Positions 44,883 through 53,774 of a stretch of DNA of 58,250 nucleotides are shown one piece after another (position 1 is the first letter of the stretch; each line of letters opens with the position of its first letter). The notes beneath the pieces were generated by a model. It was not told where the DNA came from and ran no database searches. It worked only from the letters and a program-made list of their open reading frames with translations. The translations under genes and the position numbers were made by a program. This DNA is from Hyphomicrobiaceae bacterium. GTDB lineage: Bacteria > Pseudomonadota > Alphaproteobacteria > Rhizobiales > Hyphomicrobiaceae. The stretch lies in NCBI GenBank assembly GCA_008933705.1, contig WBUN01000032.1, positions 1 through 58,250 on the forward strand, given 5' to 3'.

Positions 44883-44998
44883 GCGGTCAAAGCGACGCTC
44901 GACAGATTCGCGTTGAAAAGTGATGGCTGCCTGCCGGCGGGGGCGAAATCTCCGCGGGCCGAAGCTATTGCCGGCGCGCCGTCAATGCCGCCGGTTGC

Positions 44999-47029
44999 CT
45001 ACAACTCGGCGTCAGCGGCGTAGTGGAAGTTCGTGAAGAGCGCGCCCGAAATGGCGTGCTGATAGTAGACGAGGGTCTGGCGCGCAGCGAGAACCGACAG
45101 CGCGCCGTTGTTCTGCCAGGAACCGTTGTAGTAGCTGACCTTGTCGGCGTTGCCGGCTGCATCATACACGGTGACGGTTGGGGCAGCCCGCATGCGTGCC
45201 GCCAGCATGAGCGTCACACCCATGGTCCCTGACGCATGCTGAAATTCGGGCCCGTCGCCGCCGGCGGTGAACGCGGTCCCGGGTGCCGTGTCGGCATCAT
45301 ACGACTTCTGATAGAAGCGCTCGCAGAGCGCGGCCTCCACCGCCAAATGGCGCTGCTGGTAGGCAGTTGCGCTTGCACCCTGCTCAAGCTTGAGGCGGAA
45401 ATCCAGCGTGACGTTCTGGGCCGCGGTTCCTTCGGTCCAGATCATCACGATCAGGTTGTTGGCGGACGACCCGCAGGTGCCGGTGAGCGCTGTGAGGTCG
45501 GTCCAAGTGTTCGCCGCGGGCGTAATTGTGCCGACGGCCGCGACGGTGAGGTTTGAGCCCAGGAAGAAGTTGCCGGCGGTATAGGTGCTGCTGGCCCAGT
45601 TGGCGACGACGTCCGATGTCACCGCGTCCGCCGTGCCCGTCCATTCCAGGATGGCGTAGCGGATGGCCTGGCCCGAGGAGCAGCGAATACGGCCGGAGAG
45701 GGTGAGCTGCGCGCCCCGCACTTGGCGACTGTCCGCGCTTTCGAGGATCGTCGCGCGCCCCATGCGCTGTGCCGTGGCCTGCGCCTGCGTGAGGCGCTGG
45801 TAGAACGGCATGCCGTCCTCGCCGTTGGTCTGCCGCTGGACGGTGATGGCGGCGGTCTGCGTCAGCGAGTACCAGCGATCCGGGCCGCCGTAGGCGTCGT
45901 CGGCGGTGGTGGCAGCCGAGCCGCCGTGGCGCTGATCGATGCGGCCATCGGGGTTGGCCAGCAGGTTGGGATTTGCCGTGCCGCCGCCGCTCCCTCCGCC
46001 GGCCAGGGCGGTCTCAGCGCCGGCGTCGTCCTTCTGATAGAAGCTCTTGTCGGCTTTGGCGTAAAGGCGGACCTTGCCGCTGGCCGGCGTTGCAGGCGCG
46101 CTTCCGGCCGGCAGGTCGACATAGAACGTACTCGGAAAGCGGGCTGCGCCTGTCGCCTTGTCGACGATCAGCGCTTCGTTCCACGTCGTGCCGTCGGCAC
46201 TCACTTTGACATGAAAGTCGTCGTCGCCAATGAGGCCGAATTCGGCGCGGCCGGAGTAGCCGGTCTGATAAAGCTGGCTCGCCGTGTCTCCAGCGGCCGC
46301 CTTGTTGATTTTCTGCTGGTGGCCGTTGCCGGTGTTGTCGAAGAGACTGGCGGCGCTCCTGACCGCCAGCCGGTTGGTGGTATCGGCCGTCGCGTTGATG
46401 CCGAGCTTGTCGGCATCGACGAAGCCCGTGCCCTTGCCCCTGAGCCTCAGGCTGATATCGGCATCGTCGCCTTCGGCGCCGATCTGCGGGCTGTTGCCGG
46501 CTGCGGCGTTCGTCACTCCGATCTGATTGGCCGCGCTCGCGGTCTTGTGGAAGACGAGCTGCTCGTTGCCGCTGTCGTCGGTGATGCCGGTGGCGTCGTC
46601 GAAGCCGATGCTGTTGCCGTTGGCGTCGAGATCACCGCCGAGCTGCGGAGTTGCGTCCTCGACGACGTTGCCAATTCCACCACCGCCGCCGCTGGCGAAC
46701 AGTGCCCAGGCACTGCCGGTGTAGGCGTAGAGCTCATCCTCGTCGGCTGCCCACGCCAGCCAGCCCTCGCGCGGCACGTAGAACATCCAGGCGCCGTCCT
46801 GGTAGGCCGCAACCCGGCCGGAATGGCCGGACCAGGCGCCGGTGGCGCCAGCCGCAACGATGTAGCGGGCGCCGTCGGCAGGGCTCGCCGGCGGGGCGCT
46901 CAGATCCTTGTCCATAACCATGAGCTGGACGATCGCGTCGAGGGCGCGCAGCGCCTCGTTGTGCGTCACGTGCTTCTGGGCCTGTGCCGCGATGATATAG
47001 GGCAGCGTGAGATTGGGAGTGCCGTCCAT
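44999..47029 (-). CDS. DUF2793 phage-tail/fibre-like protein
   Basis: This 676-residue protein starts with a DUF2793 domain (about 1-115): TPNLTLPYIIAAQAQKHVTHNEALRALDAIVQL and AYQDGAWMFYVPREGWLAWAADE. A glycine hinge leads to tail-fibre-like repeats with VEDATPQLGGDLDANGNSIGFDDATG, LRLRGKGTG and a receptor-type C-terminal region (about 355-676) with NLLANPDGRIDQRHGG and carbohydrate-binding-like beta structure. DUF2793 proteins are typical of phage tails and gene transfer agents in Alphaproteobacteria. No other phage gene is nearby, so it is an orphan. It lies upstream of the Ehr operon in the same direction. Confidence 0.8.
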   Translation of the reverse strand: MDGTPNLTLPYIIAAQAQKHVTHNEALRALDAIVQLMVMDKDLSAPPASPADGARYIVAAGATGAWSGHSGRVAAYQDGAWMFYVPREGWLAWAADEDELYAYTGSAWALFASGGGGGIGNVVEDATPQLGGDLDANGNSIGFDDATGITDDSGNEQLVFHKTASAANQIGVTNAAAGNSPQIGAEGDDADISLRLRGKGTGFVDADKLGINATADTTNRLAVRSAASLFDNTGNGHQQKINKAAAGDTASQLYQTGYSGRAEFGLIGDDDFHVKVSADGTTWNEALIVDKATGAARFPSTFYVDLPAGSAPATPASGKVRLYAKADKSFYQKDDAGAETALAGGGSGGGTANPNLLANPDGRIDQRHGGSAATTADDAYGGPDRWYSLTQTAAITVQRQTNGEDGMPFYQRLTQAQATAQRMGRATILESADSRQVRGAQLTLSGRIRCSSGQAIRYAILEWTGTADAVTSDVVANWASSTYTAGNFFLGSNLTVAAVGTITPAANTWTDLTALTGTCGSSANNLIVMIWTEGTAAQNVTLDFRLKLEQGASATAYQQRHLAVEAALCERFYQKSYDADTAPGTAFTAGGDGPEFQHASGTMGVTLMLAARMRAAPTVTVYDAAGNADKVSYYNGSWQNNGALSVLAARQTLVYYQHAISGALFTNFHYAADAEL

Positions 47030-47170
47030 TGTGCCTGAATTCGCCTGCTCGATTGGTGACGAGCGAATTCTGACACGTCTCAGCCGCAGGGGGATTGGCC
47101 CGGGCGCGGTTAATGCCGGGAGGCTGTCGCTTGTGAGGATGCAGCTCGGCTGGAGGCCGGCGGCGAGCGG

Positions 47171-47731
47171 TCAGGCAGTTGCCGCGCGGCGGCGCGAGGC
47201 GGCGAATGCTTCCTCGATGCGCAAGACCTGCGCCTCGACGGGGTTGTCCGAGCTGACGACCGGCTCGCCGACCACCACCTGCATGGCCCGGTCGAGCTGA
47301 ACGATGCGGTCGTTCAGGGCGTAGCTGGCCTCGATGAGAATGCGCAGGCCGTCAGGGAGGTCGGCAAAGCCCTTGACATGGGCAGGGCGACCCGGCGCAC
47401 GCAACCGCACGCGCTCACGCTTGATGCGGGCTTCCTCGGCGGTAATTTCGCCTTCCTTCTGTGCCCGGCGGATCATCAGCCAAGAGGCAAGCTCGAGCAG
47501 CCTTGTCGTCAGGCGCATGCTTTCGGTGGCGTAGAGAACCGAAACGGGGCCGCGCAGGAGCCGCGCCTCCTTGCGTCCAGGGCCATCAAGGTAGCTGGCG
47601 GTGCGCTCCACCAGCCCCATGCCCTCCTTGAAGATGCCGTCGAACTGCTCGGAGGCGGCATATTTCTCGCCAAACGAGACGGTGATGCCGGCGGACGTGG
47701 CTTCGGTCTTGATGTCTGGACTGGTGCTCAT
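47171..47731 (-). CDS. DUF1465/RcdA-like protein
   Basis: This 186-residue helical protein contains FGEKYAASEQFDGIFKEGMGLVERTASYLDGPGR, YATESMRLTTRLLELASWLMIRRAQKEGEIT and LIEASYALNDRIVQLDRAM, the pattern of DUF1465. In Caulobacter this family includes RcdA, an adaptor that helps ClpXP degrade CtrA during the cell cycle. Function in this organism is inferred from the family. It is transcribed toward the DUF2793 gene; the upstream 345-base gap holds its promoter. Confidence 0.8.
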   Translation of the reverse strand: MSTSPDIKTEATSAGITVSFGEKYAASEQFDGIFKEGMGLVERTASYLDGPGRKEARLLRGPVSVLYATESMRLTTRLLELASWLMIRRAQKEGEITAEEARIKRERVRLRAPGRPAHVKGFADLPDGLRILIEASYALNDRIVQLDRAMQVVVGEPVVSSDNPVEAQVLRIEEAFAASRRRAATA

Positions 47732-48076
47732 GACGCAACTTGAAACAACCGCAAACGCTCAGGTGAGGACCCTATAGCATGCAAAGTGGCAGGTGACGGT
47801 TAACAAGTCACTCCAATTCGGATGAAATGATGACTGTCAGCCTCTCGCTGCGCCCCTTGCAATACGCATGATGCATGCCAAGCCTCGCTCGCAAAAAAAG
47901 AGCCGCCTTCGCGGCGGCTCAGGAGTTAACAGGGAGGCGTCAAACAGAGTGGACAGGTGCCACTCGAATCCAGCGGACTGGATGGCATCATCTTGAATCG
48001 ACTTGGATAAAAAACAGTAAAGCGGTGGTCGAATGCTCGACACGCCGCGCGCTTCGAACGTCCAAGCCGCTGCCGC
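47732..48076. other. Intergenic region upstream of the RcdA-like gene
   Basis: These 345 bases contain no convincing gene. They hold a minus-strand terminator (47893-47920) for the upstream secreted-protein gene, and an imperfect palindrome GTGAC (47793-47797), GTTAAC (47799-47804), GTCAC (47807-47811) about 62-80 bases upstream of the RcdA-like start, which could be an operator. No full CtrA box (TTAA-N7-TTAA) was seen. Confidence 0.4.
47893..47920 (-). terminator. Intrinsic terminator of the secreted-protein/DUF1192 unit
   Basis: Perfect 8-bp arms GAGCCGCC (47900-47907) and GGCGGCTC (47913-47920) with a 5-base loop are followed, on the minus strand, by seven T (A-run at 47893-47899). It lies about 160 bases past the stop at 48077. 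Confidence 0.8.
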
Positions 48077-48568
48077 TCACTGCTGGCTCATGAACATCTG
48101 GAACGGGCTGAGCAGCGTGTCGGCGGGCCCGCAGCCGGTCTCGCCGGGCCAGCATCGCAGCGAGGGCGGGCACAGGTGCGACGCTTTTGCCAGCGCGGCC
48201 TTGGCCGAGCCGTACTCTCCAAGCCAGGTCTGCTCGCCGCTGCCGTAGGCGGATCGTACCCAGTCCCTGCGGTAGAAGGCCATCATGGGATCGCGCTTGC
48301 CCACCTCGATGACGACGAAATTGGGAACGTCGCCCTTCATCACCTTCACCAGGTGCGCGCGCTTGCTGCCGAAGCGTGCGTGCGAGATGGCACAGCGTCC
48401 CGGACCGAACCAAGGCAGGGCCGCCGGTCTTTGCGGGGGGCGCGGCGTGGCAGTGGCCGCGTTTTCCTGGGCGAGCCGCGCCGTGCGCTCGCGCAGCGCC
48501 TGGCCGCCGGTGAACAGGAGCAGACTGGCGGCCAGCACCGCCACAATGCGCACGAGCGTGCCTCTCAT
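48077..48568 (-). CDS. Hypothetical secreted or membrane-anchored protein
   Basis: I do not recognise this 163-residue protein. It has one N-terminal hydrophobic segment (VRIVAVLAASLLLFTGG, residues about 6-22), then an Ala/Pro linker and a compact domain with GRCAISHARFGSKRAHLVKVMKGDVPNFVVIEVG, DPMMAFYRRDWVRSAYG and four cysteines that could form disulfides (LCPPSLRCWPGETGCGP). It is therefore probably periplasmic. ATG 48568 places the hydrophobic segment at the start. It follows the DUF1192 gene by 23 bases. Confidence 0.6.
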   Translation of the reverse strand: MRGTLVRIVAVLAASLLLFTGGQALRERTARLAQENAATATPRPPQRPAALPWFGPGRCAISHARFGSKRAHLVKVMKGDVPNFVVIEVGKRDPMMAFYRRDWVRSAYGSGEQTWLGEYGSAKAALAKASHLCPPSLRCWPGETGCGPADTLLSPFQMFMSQQ

Positions 48569-48591
48569 GAGCCCAGCCGCTGCGTGCACGG

Positions 48592-48780
48592 TCACCGCTT
48601 GAAGAGGGCGCTGGCCGCGGCTTCGTGCGCCTTCTTGGCCCGCAACTCTCCGTCCACGCGCTCGATCTCCGCGCGCAAGGCGACGATGCGTGCCTCGAGC
48701 TCGGCAACCGAGAGGCTTTTCAGGTCTTCACCGAGCGTCACGGCCTTGGCGGGTTTCGGTTTCAGCTCGTCCCAGTCCAT
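48592..48780 (-). CDS. DUF1192 small coiled-coil protein
   Basis: This 62-residue protein begins MDWDELKPKPAKAVTLGEDL and continues LKSLSVAELEARIVALRAEIERVDGEL, the DUF1192 pattern. The helix has heptad hydrophobic positions (L-x2-L...L-x3-I) and is likely a short coiled coil. Function is unknown. The family is common in Alphaproteobacteria next to the quinone oxidoreductase found here divergently. ATG 48780 is fixed by the conserved MDWDE start. Confidence 0.85.
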   Translation of the reverse strand: MDWDELKPKPAKAVTLGEDLKSLSVAELEARIVALRAEIERVDGELRAKKAHEAAASALFKR

Positions 48781-48908
48781 GGCCTTCTCCTGTCCGCATG
48801 CAGGCATGGGGCTTGTGAAAACGTTGCACGAGTTCGCTCTTGTCTCAACCCCTGCTGTAGGGCAAGTCTCGCGCAGATCGGCGCATTTCACCTGTACGGA
48901 GCGGAGCC

Positions 48909-49907
48909 ATGGCCAGCACGCCTGAGATGATGACAGCCATTGAGATCACCAAGCCGGGCGGACCAGAGGTGCTGCAGGCAAGGACGGTGCCGACGCCGAA
49001 GCCGGCGGCCGGACAGGTTCTCGTCAAGGTGGCGGCCGCCGGCGTCAATCGCCCCGATGTTGCCCAGCGCATGGGGGTGTATCCACCGCCGCCGGGGGCA
49101 TCGCCGCTGCCGGGACTCGAGATCTCCGGCGAGGTCGCGGCGGTAGGACCGGGCGTTGTGCGCTGGAAGGCTGGCGACAAGGTCTGCGCGCTGGTCAACG
49201 GCGGCGGCTATGCCGAGTACTGCCTCGCCGAGGAGACCGCGGCGTTGCCCATCCCCGCCGGGCTCGACATGGTCAAGGCCGGTGCCGTGCCGGAGACGTT
49301 CTTCACCGTCTGGCACAACGTGTTCGAGCGCGGGCGGCTGACGGCCGGCGAGTGGTTCATGGTGCACGGCGGCACCAGCGGTATCGGCACCACCGCCATC
49401 CAGCTTGCCAAGGCATTGGGCGCGAAGGTCATCGCCACGGCCGGCTCGGCAGAGAAATGCAGGGCGTGCACCGATCTCGGCGCCGACCGGGCCGTGAACT
49501 ACAAGAGCGAGGATTTCGTTGTTGTCTCGAGGGAGGTGACGGGCGGCAGGGGCGTCGACCTGACGCTCGACATGGTGGGCGGCGACTACACGGAGCGCAA
49601 CATTGTGGCCGCGGCCGAGGATGGGCGCATCGTGCAGATCGCGACATTGGGCGGTGCCGACGTGAAGTTCAACATCTCGCGGCTGATGGTGAAGCGCCTG
49701 ACCCTCACGGGCTCAACGCTCAGGCCGCGCACGCGCGAGGTAAAGGGCGGCATCGCCCGCGCGCTGGAGGAGAAGGCCTGGCCGCTGCTGGCGTCGGGCA
49801 AGGTGAAGGTGGTGATGGATTCGACGTTTCCGCTCGCCCAGGCCGCCGACGCGCACCGCCGCCTGGAGACCAGCCAGCACGTCGGCAAGATCGTGCTGAC
49901 GGTGTAG
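48909..49907 (+). CDS. NAD(P)H:quinone oxidoreductase, zinc-free MDR family (PIG3-like)
   Basis: This 332-residue enzyme of the medium-chain dehydrogenase/reductase family reduces quinones with NAD(P)H. It has a GroES-like N-terminal domain (KVAAAGVNRPDVAQRMGVYPPPPG, GLEISGEVAAVG) and a Rossmann domain with MVHGGTSGIGTTAIQLAKALGA. The zinc-binding cysteines and histidines of alcohol dehydrogenases are absent. ATG 48909 has GGAGCGGAG just upstream; in-frame ATGs 18 and 21 bases later are possible. It is divergent from DUF1192 and convergent with the HAD gene, 3 bases apart. Confidence 0.9.
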   Translation: MASTPEMMTAIEITKPGGPEVLQARTVPTPKPAAGQVLVKVAAAGVNRPDVAQRMGVYPPPPGASPLPGLEISGEVAAVGPGVVRWKAGDKVCALVNGGGYAEYCLAEETAALPIPAGLDMVKAGAVPETFFTVWHNVFERGRLTAGEWFMVHGGTSGIGTTAIQLAKALGAKVIATAGSAEKCRACTDLGADRAVNYKSEDFVVVSREVTGGRGVDLTLDMVGGDYTERNIVAAAEDGRIVQIATLGGADVKFNISRLMVKRLTLTGSTLRPRTREVKGGIARALEEKAWPLLASGKVKVVMDSTFPLAQAADAHRRLETSQHVGKIVLTV

Positions 49908-49910
49908 CGC

Positions 49911-50765
49911 CTACCACGCGAGCGCGGCCAGGGCGGCAACGGGCTTGAACGGACGGCCGGCAAACAAGTCCAGCAGGGCGGCCTCCGTGAGGCCGTCCGT
50001 CACATGCACGCCGCTGGCAATGAAGACCGAGCGCAAGCCAGCGCCGTGTGCGCCCAGGAGATCGGTGTTGACGCCGTCGCCGATGGCGAGGACGGCGCGC
50101 TTTGCGACCGGCTGGCCGCGGTGTGCCTCGATCATGGCGAGCGCACGATCGTAGATCGGCAGATGCGGTTTTCCGGCGTAGATGACCTGGCCGCCCTTGG
50201 CCTCGTACTCGGCGGCGAGCGCCCCGGCGCAGTAGACGAGGTGGCCGCCGCGCTCCACCAGCATGTCCGGATTGGCGCATATCATCGGCACACCGCGCGC
50301 CAGCAGACCGGCGAACAGGCCCGCGTAGTCGGCCGGCGTCTCCTTGGTGTCGTCGTAAAGGCCTGAGCAGACGACGACCTCGGCGGATTCAGGCGCCGCG
50401 ATCTGCACGTCGAAGCCTTCGAACAGGCCCTTGTCGCGTTCGGGCCCCACATGCAGCAACGGGCGACCCTGCCACTGCTCGATGATGGAGCGCGTGACGT
50501 CGCCCGACGTCACGCCGGCGTCGTAGGCGTCGGTCGGCACCCCGAGCGCCGACAACGCGGGAATGACGGCCGAGAAGGGGCGCGGCGCGTTTGAGATGAG
50601 CAGGACGACACCTCCCTGGGACCGGAAGGTCCTGCAGGCCGCGCACGCCGCCTCGAAGGCGCGTGTGCCGTTGTGCATCACGCCCCAGATGTCGACCAAC
50701 CACGCCTCGCAGCCGGGCGCGAGCCCCGCGATCGAGGCGAGAATGGGGATAGGTGTCGCCGTCAT
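49911..50765 (-). CDS. HAD-superfamily phosphatase, class IIA (TIGR01459-type)
   Basis: This 284-residue protein is a NagD-like HAD hydrolase. Motif I is LVDIWGVMHNGTRAF (nucleophile D24 or D25 region; the usual second aspartate is tryptophan, as in this subfamily), motif II LLISNAPRP, motif III lysine in YAGKPHLPIYDRAL and motif IV AIGDGVNTDLLGAHGAGL. It probably dephosphorylates a small sugar phosphate or nucleotide; the substrate is unknown. It is transcribed in the same direction as the EAL protein upstream, with a 31-base gap. Confidence 0.88.
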   Translation of the reverse strand: MTATPIPILASIAGLAPGCEAWLVDIWGVMHNGTRAFEAACAACRTFRSQGGVVLLISNAPRPFSAVIPALSALGVPTDAYDAGVTSGDVTRSIIEQWQGRPLLHVGPERDKGLFEGFDVQIAAPESAEVVVCSGLYDDTKETPADYAGLFAGLLARGVPMICANPDMLVERGGHLVYCAGALAAEYEAKGGQVIYAGKPHLPIYDRALAMIEAHRGQPVAKRAVLAIGDGVNTDLLGAHGAGLRSVFIASGVHVTDGLTEAALLDLFAGRPFKPVAALAALAW

Positions 50766-50796
50766 GCCGCGTGCGTAGCCGGGCGGCGCCCGACTT

Positions 50797-52464
50797 TCAA
50801 GCGGCTGCAGGCTTCGCCACCACGTCGGGCTTGACCAGCTTGGGACCGCCGAACAGGGTGCCCTTGCCGAACAGCACGCCGAATCCGAGGATGCGCGCGA
50901 GCAGCCAATCGTCCTCGATGCGGCCGACGATCAGGGTGAGGCCGAAATCGGCGAGATGGCGGCAGATGTCGGACGCCGGCACGCGTCCGCCCGGCGCCGG
51001 AAGGCCTTCGAGGAACACAGGCGCATCGAGCTTCACGAACTGGAAGCCCATGGCTCCGAGCGACCCGAAGTCCATGTCGAGATCGGTGACGTCCTCGAGC
51101 GCGAAGCGGAAGCCGGCGGCAGCCATGGTGCGCAGCGCCTCGGCGTGGCCGGTGGTGAAATTGCGCGCCTCGCTCTGGGCGAAGGAGAGCACGAGGTTCA
51201 TGCGTCCGTCGGAAGCGGGCTGCTTGGCCGTCGTGTCGATGAAGCCGGCGTCGGACAGGGACTCGCCGGTGACGGCGGCTATCACTGCGCCCTGCCGTCC
51301 ACGCTCGCCGAGGCGGCGGGCGATGCGGGCGGCACTCAGCAGGCGGACTGCATCGATGTGGGGCATGAGACCGGAGCCTTGGGCTGCACGCGAGAAGTCG
51401 CGCTGCTCAAGAGCCGCGCCGTCCGCCGTCAGCAGGCGCACGCTCACTTCGAAATGCCGCGGCCGCCCCTCAGCCAGCGCGTGAATGGGCTCAAGGAGGA
51501 TTTCCAGGCGCTCGGCGGCCACGGCCTCGGCGATGCGCGCGAGCTGGGGATTGAGCACGGGCGGCGCGGCCGGCCCAGCCTCCGCCGGTTCCGCCTGAGG
51601 CGCTGTGGCGGAAGCCTTGGCGGTAACGGGCCACCACGAGGACAGGGTGCCCGGGGCCAGGCGCGCCTTGGCGGGCGCGGCTGCCCTTTGCTCGGGAGGC
51701 GCAACGCCGGGTGCGCGCATGGTCCGCGCCGCAGCCTCCAGCGCGGCGACCGAGCGGCCGATCATGCCTTCCGCGTCTTGCGTCGACGGAGGCTGCGCCG
51801 CGCGCTCTTGCGCTGCCGGCGGCGGAACGCCGTTGAGCTCGTCCGCAAGCTTCTTGATGAGATCCTGGATCAGCTCGACGTTCTTCTCTGACGGGGAGGT
51901 GGCTGTCGGCGGCGGAGGCTCCACGACAGGGGCGCGTCGTTCGGCCGGCTGCGCGGGCCGAGAAACCGCGGCTGGTTCAGCCAGTGACGGCATCGGCGCA
52001 GGGCGGAAATCGAAAGGAGCAGCCGGTCGCGGCGCCGGCAGCTCGCCCAGCAGGTCGATGTCCTGAATGCCGGGCTCGCGCGGCGATGCCGCGGGGCGCG
52101 GTTCCTGAAACGGCCTGGGCTCCGCGCCGACGGATGCGTTCAGGGGCGCTGAGTCCGCAAAGACATGCCGCGGCGGCGGCTCGCCCAAATCCAGTTGGTC
52201 GCCCAGCCAGTCGGTGTCGTGGTCGTCGGCGGCGGGGCGGGACGCGGCGGCAACGAGCGAGCGGCGCACCAGGAGGTGCACGGACAGCAGCACGGAATAG
52301 ATGGCAAGGGCGCCGATCATGGCCCACCACAGGGCGACACCCACCTGCGCGAGCAGCCACGCACCCGATGCCAGCGACAACACCGTCACCGAGAAGATGA
52401 CGAAGATATCGGAGAAGCGGGCCTCGTGGGGCGCGGCGTCTGGAATTCCAAATTGCTGTGTCAT
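50797..52464 (-). CDS. Membrane protein with degenerate EAL domain
   Basis: This 555-residue protein has two membrane helices (about 19-40 and 44-66), a long Pro/Ala-rich linker (about 70-310) with a helical part near VELIQDLIKKLADELNGV, and a C-terminal EAL-fold domain (about 315-545). The domain departs from active c-di-GMP phosphodiesterases: EVSVR stands where EALLR is expected, and EDVTDLDMDFGS replaces the DDFGTG metal motif. It is therefore probably a c-di-GMP sensor or structural protein, comparable in layout to TipF of Caulobacter. That comparison is by architecture only. Confidence 0.8.
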   Translation of the reverse strand: MTQQFGIPDAAPHEARFSDIFVIFSVTVLSLASGAWLLAQVGVALWWAMIGALAIYSVLLSVHLLVRRSLVAAASRPAADDHDTDWLGDQLDLGEPPPRHVFADSAPLNASVGAEPRPFQEPRPAASPREPGIQDIDLLGELPAPRPAAPFDFRPAPMPSLAEPAAVSRPAQPAERRAPVVEPPPPTATSPSEKNVELIQDLIKKLADELNGVPPPAAQERAAQPPSTQDAEGMIGRSVAALEAAARTMRAPGVAPPEQRAAAPAKARLAPGTLSSWWPVTAKASATAPQAEPAEAGPAAPPVLNPQLARIAEAVAAERLEILLEPIHALAEGRPRHFEVSVRLLTADGAALEQRDFSRAAQGSGLMPHIDAVRLLSAARIARRLGERGRQGAVIAAVTGESLSDAGFIDTTAKQPASDGRMNLVLSFAQSEARNFTTGHAEALRTMAAAGFRFALEDVTDLDMDFGSLGAMGFQFVKLDAPVFLEGLPAPGGRVPASDICRHLADFGLTLIVGRIEDDWLLARILGFGVLFGKGTLFGGPKLVKPDVVAKPAAA

Positions 52465-52577
52465 GCAGCTCGGCTCGCCAAGAATCGATTTGATTCGCTG
52501 TGGGAATCCTTTTCCGGAGGCGGCTGCATCCGCAACCGCCTCGGCGTGCCTATCACCAGCTTTTGCGGGGACGAGGC

Positions 52578-53771
52578 CTATTCCAGGGCCGCGTACACGA
52601 GATTGCGGAACAACATGCGGTAGTATTCGCGCTGACCAGGCGCCTGAATCAGGAGCAGGGCGAACAGCTCCTCCTTGGCGTCAACCCAGAAGGTGGTGCC
52701 GGCGATGCCGCCCCAATAGTAGGTTCCGGCTGTTCCAGGGAAGCTTGCGAGCCCGGTCTCGGTGCGCACGGCAAAGCCCAGGCCGAAGCCATGGCCCGGC
52801 GGCAGCAGGCCGAGCGCGGAATCGATGGCGACGCCGGGGCCGAGATGGTTCGATGTCATGAATTCGAGCGTCTTGCGGCCAAGTATGCGCGCGCCCTCGC
52901 GTGTTCCACCACCGGCGAGCATCTGCAGGAAGCGCGCATAGTCCGCCGCTGTCGAGACGAGGCCGCCGCCACCCGATTGCAGCACCGGGACCTGGCGCAC
53001 ATCGAACAGGTTTACAGGTTCGCCGGTCTCGGGGTTGGCGGCGAAGGGCTGGGCTATGCGGTCGGCCGTGTCGGGCGGAACGCAGAAGCCCGTGTCATCC
53101 ATGCCGAGCGGACGCAAGATGCGCTCGGACAACACCTCCGCCAGCGTCCTGCCCGTGATGACCTCGATAAGGCGGCCGAGCACGTCGGTGGAATGGCTGT
53201 AGGACCAGTGCGACCCCGGGTGATGCAGCAGCGGCAGCTTGGCCAGCGCGCGGCAAAACTCGGCGTTGGATTGCTGGCGCCGGTGCAGCGTGGCCTCCGT
53301 GTAGGCGCGCTGCAAGGCGCCGGTGGCGACGAAATCGTAGGTGAGACCCGACGTGTGGCGCAACAGGTCATGAACGGCGATCTCGCGTTCGGCGGGCTCC
53401 AGCTCCAGCTTGCCGCTACGGTCGATGCCGACCCTCGGCTTGGCGAATTCGGGTATGTACTTGGCGAGCGGGTCCCCCAGCAGCAGCCGCCCCTGCTCGA
53501 CCAGCATCATGACGGCGACGGAGACGATCGGCTTCGTCATCGAGTAGATGCGGAAGATCGAGTTCCGCCGCATGGGCCCGTCTCGCGCGGGGTCCTGACG
53601 GCCGTAGGCCTCGAAGTGACCGATGCGGCCGCGGCGCGAGATCAGAACGACCGCGCCGGGAAGGCGCGCCCGCTCGATCTCGCCGTTGAGGACGTTGGAC
53701 AGCGACACGAGACCCTGCTCCGAGAGCCCGATGGAGGACGGATCGGAAATCGCGAGCGGGGTCTGGGGCAT
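52578..53771 (-). CDS. Serine hydrolase, class C beta-lactamase/esterase fold
   Basis: This 397-residue protein has the S-x-x-K motif SMTK (77-80) and the second motif YSH (191-193), as in class C beta-lactamases, EstB-type esterases and DD-peptidases. The flanking IFRIYSMTKPIVSVAVMMLVEQGRL and YYWGGIAGTTFWVD support esterase-like members. No signal peptide is seen, so a cytoplasmic esterase is more likely than a periplasmic beta-lactamase. It starts 3 bases after the aminotransferase stop, so the two are probably one transcript. Confidence 0.88.
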   Translation of the reverse strand: MPQTPLAISDPSSIGLSEQGLVSLSNVLNGEIERARLPGAVVLISRRGRIGHFEAYGRQDPARDGPMRRNSIFRIYSMTKPIVSVAVMMLVEQGRLLLGDPLAKYIPEFAKPRVGIDRSGKLELEPAEREIAVHDLLRHTSGLTYDFVATGALQRAYTEATLHRRQQSNAEFCRALAKLPLLHHPGSHWSYSHSTDVLGRLIEVITGRTLAEVLSERILRPLGMDDTGFCVPPDTADRIAQPFAANPETGEPVNLFDVRQVPVLQSGGGGLVSTAADYARFLQMLAGGGTREGARILGRKTLEFMTSNHLGPGVAIDSALGLLPPGHGFGLGFAVRTETGLASFPGTAGTYYWGGIAGTTFWVDAKEELFALLLIQAPGQREYYRMLFRNLVYAALE

Positions 53772-53774
53772 GGC

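Noticed and set aside
47732-48076. CtrA-binding site upstream of the RcdA-like gene.
   Set aside because: TTAA occurs singly at two places, but no TTAA-N7-TTAA pair was found.
48592-48891. Longer start for the DUF1192 gene at 48891.
   Set aside because: The extra residues are not conserved-looking and contain cysteine-rich shadow sequence; MDWDE at 48780 is the family start.
52578-53771. Beta-lactamase resistance gene.
   Set aside because: The fold matches class C enzymes, but no signal peptide is present and the surrounding sequence resembles cytoplasmic esterases, so a resistance role is not supported.
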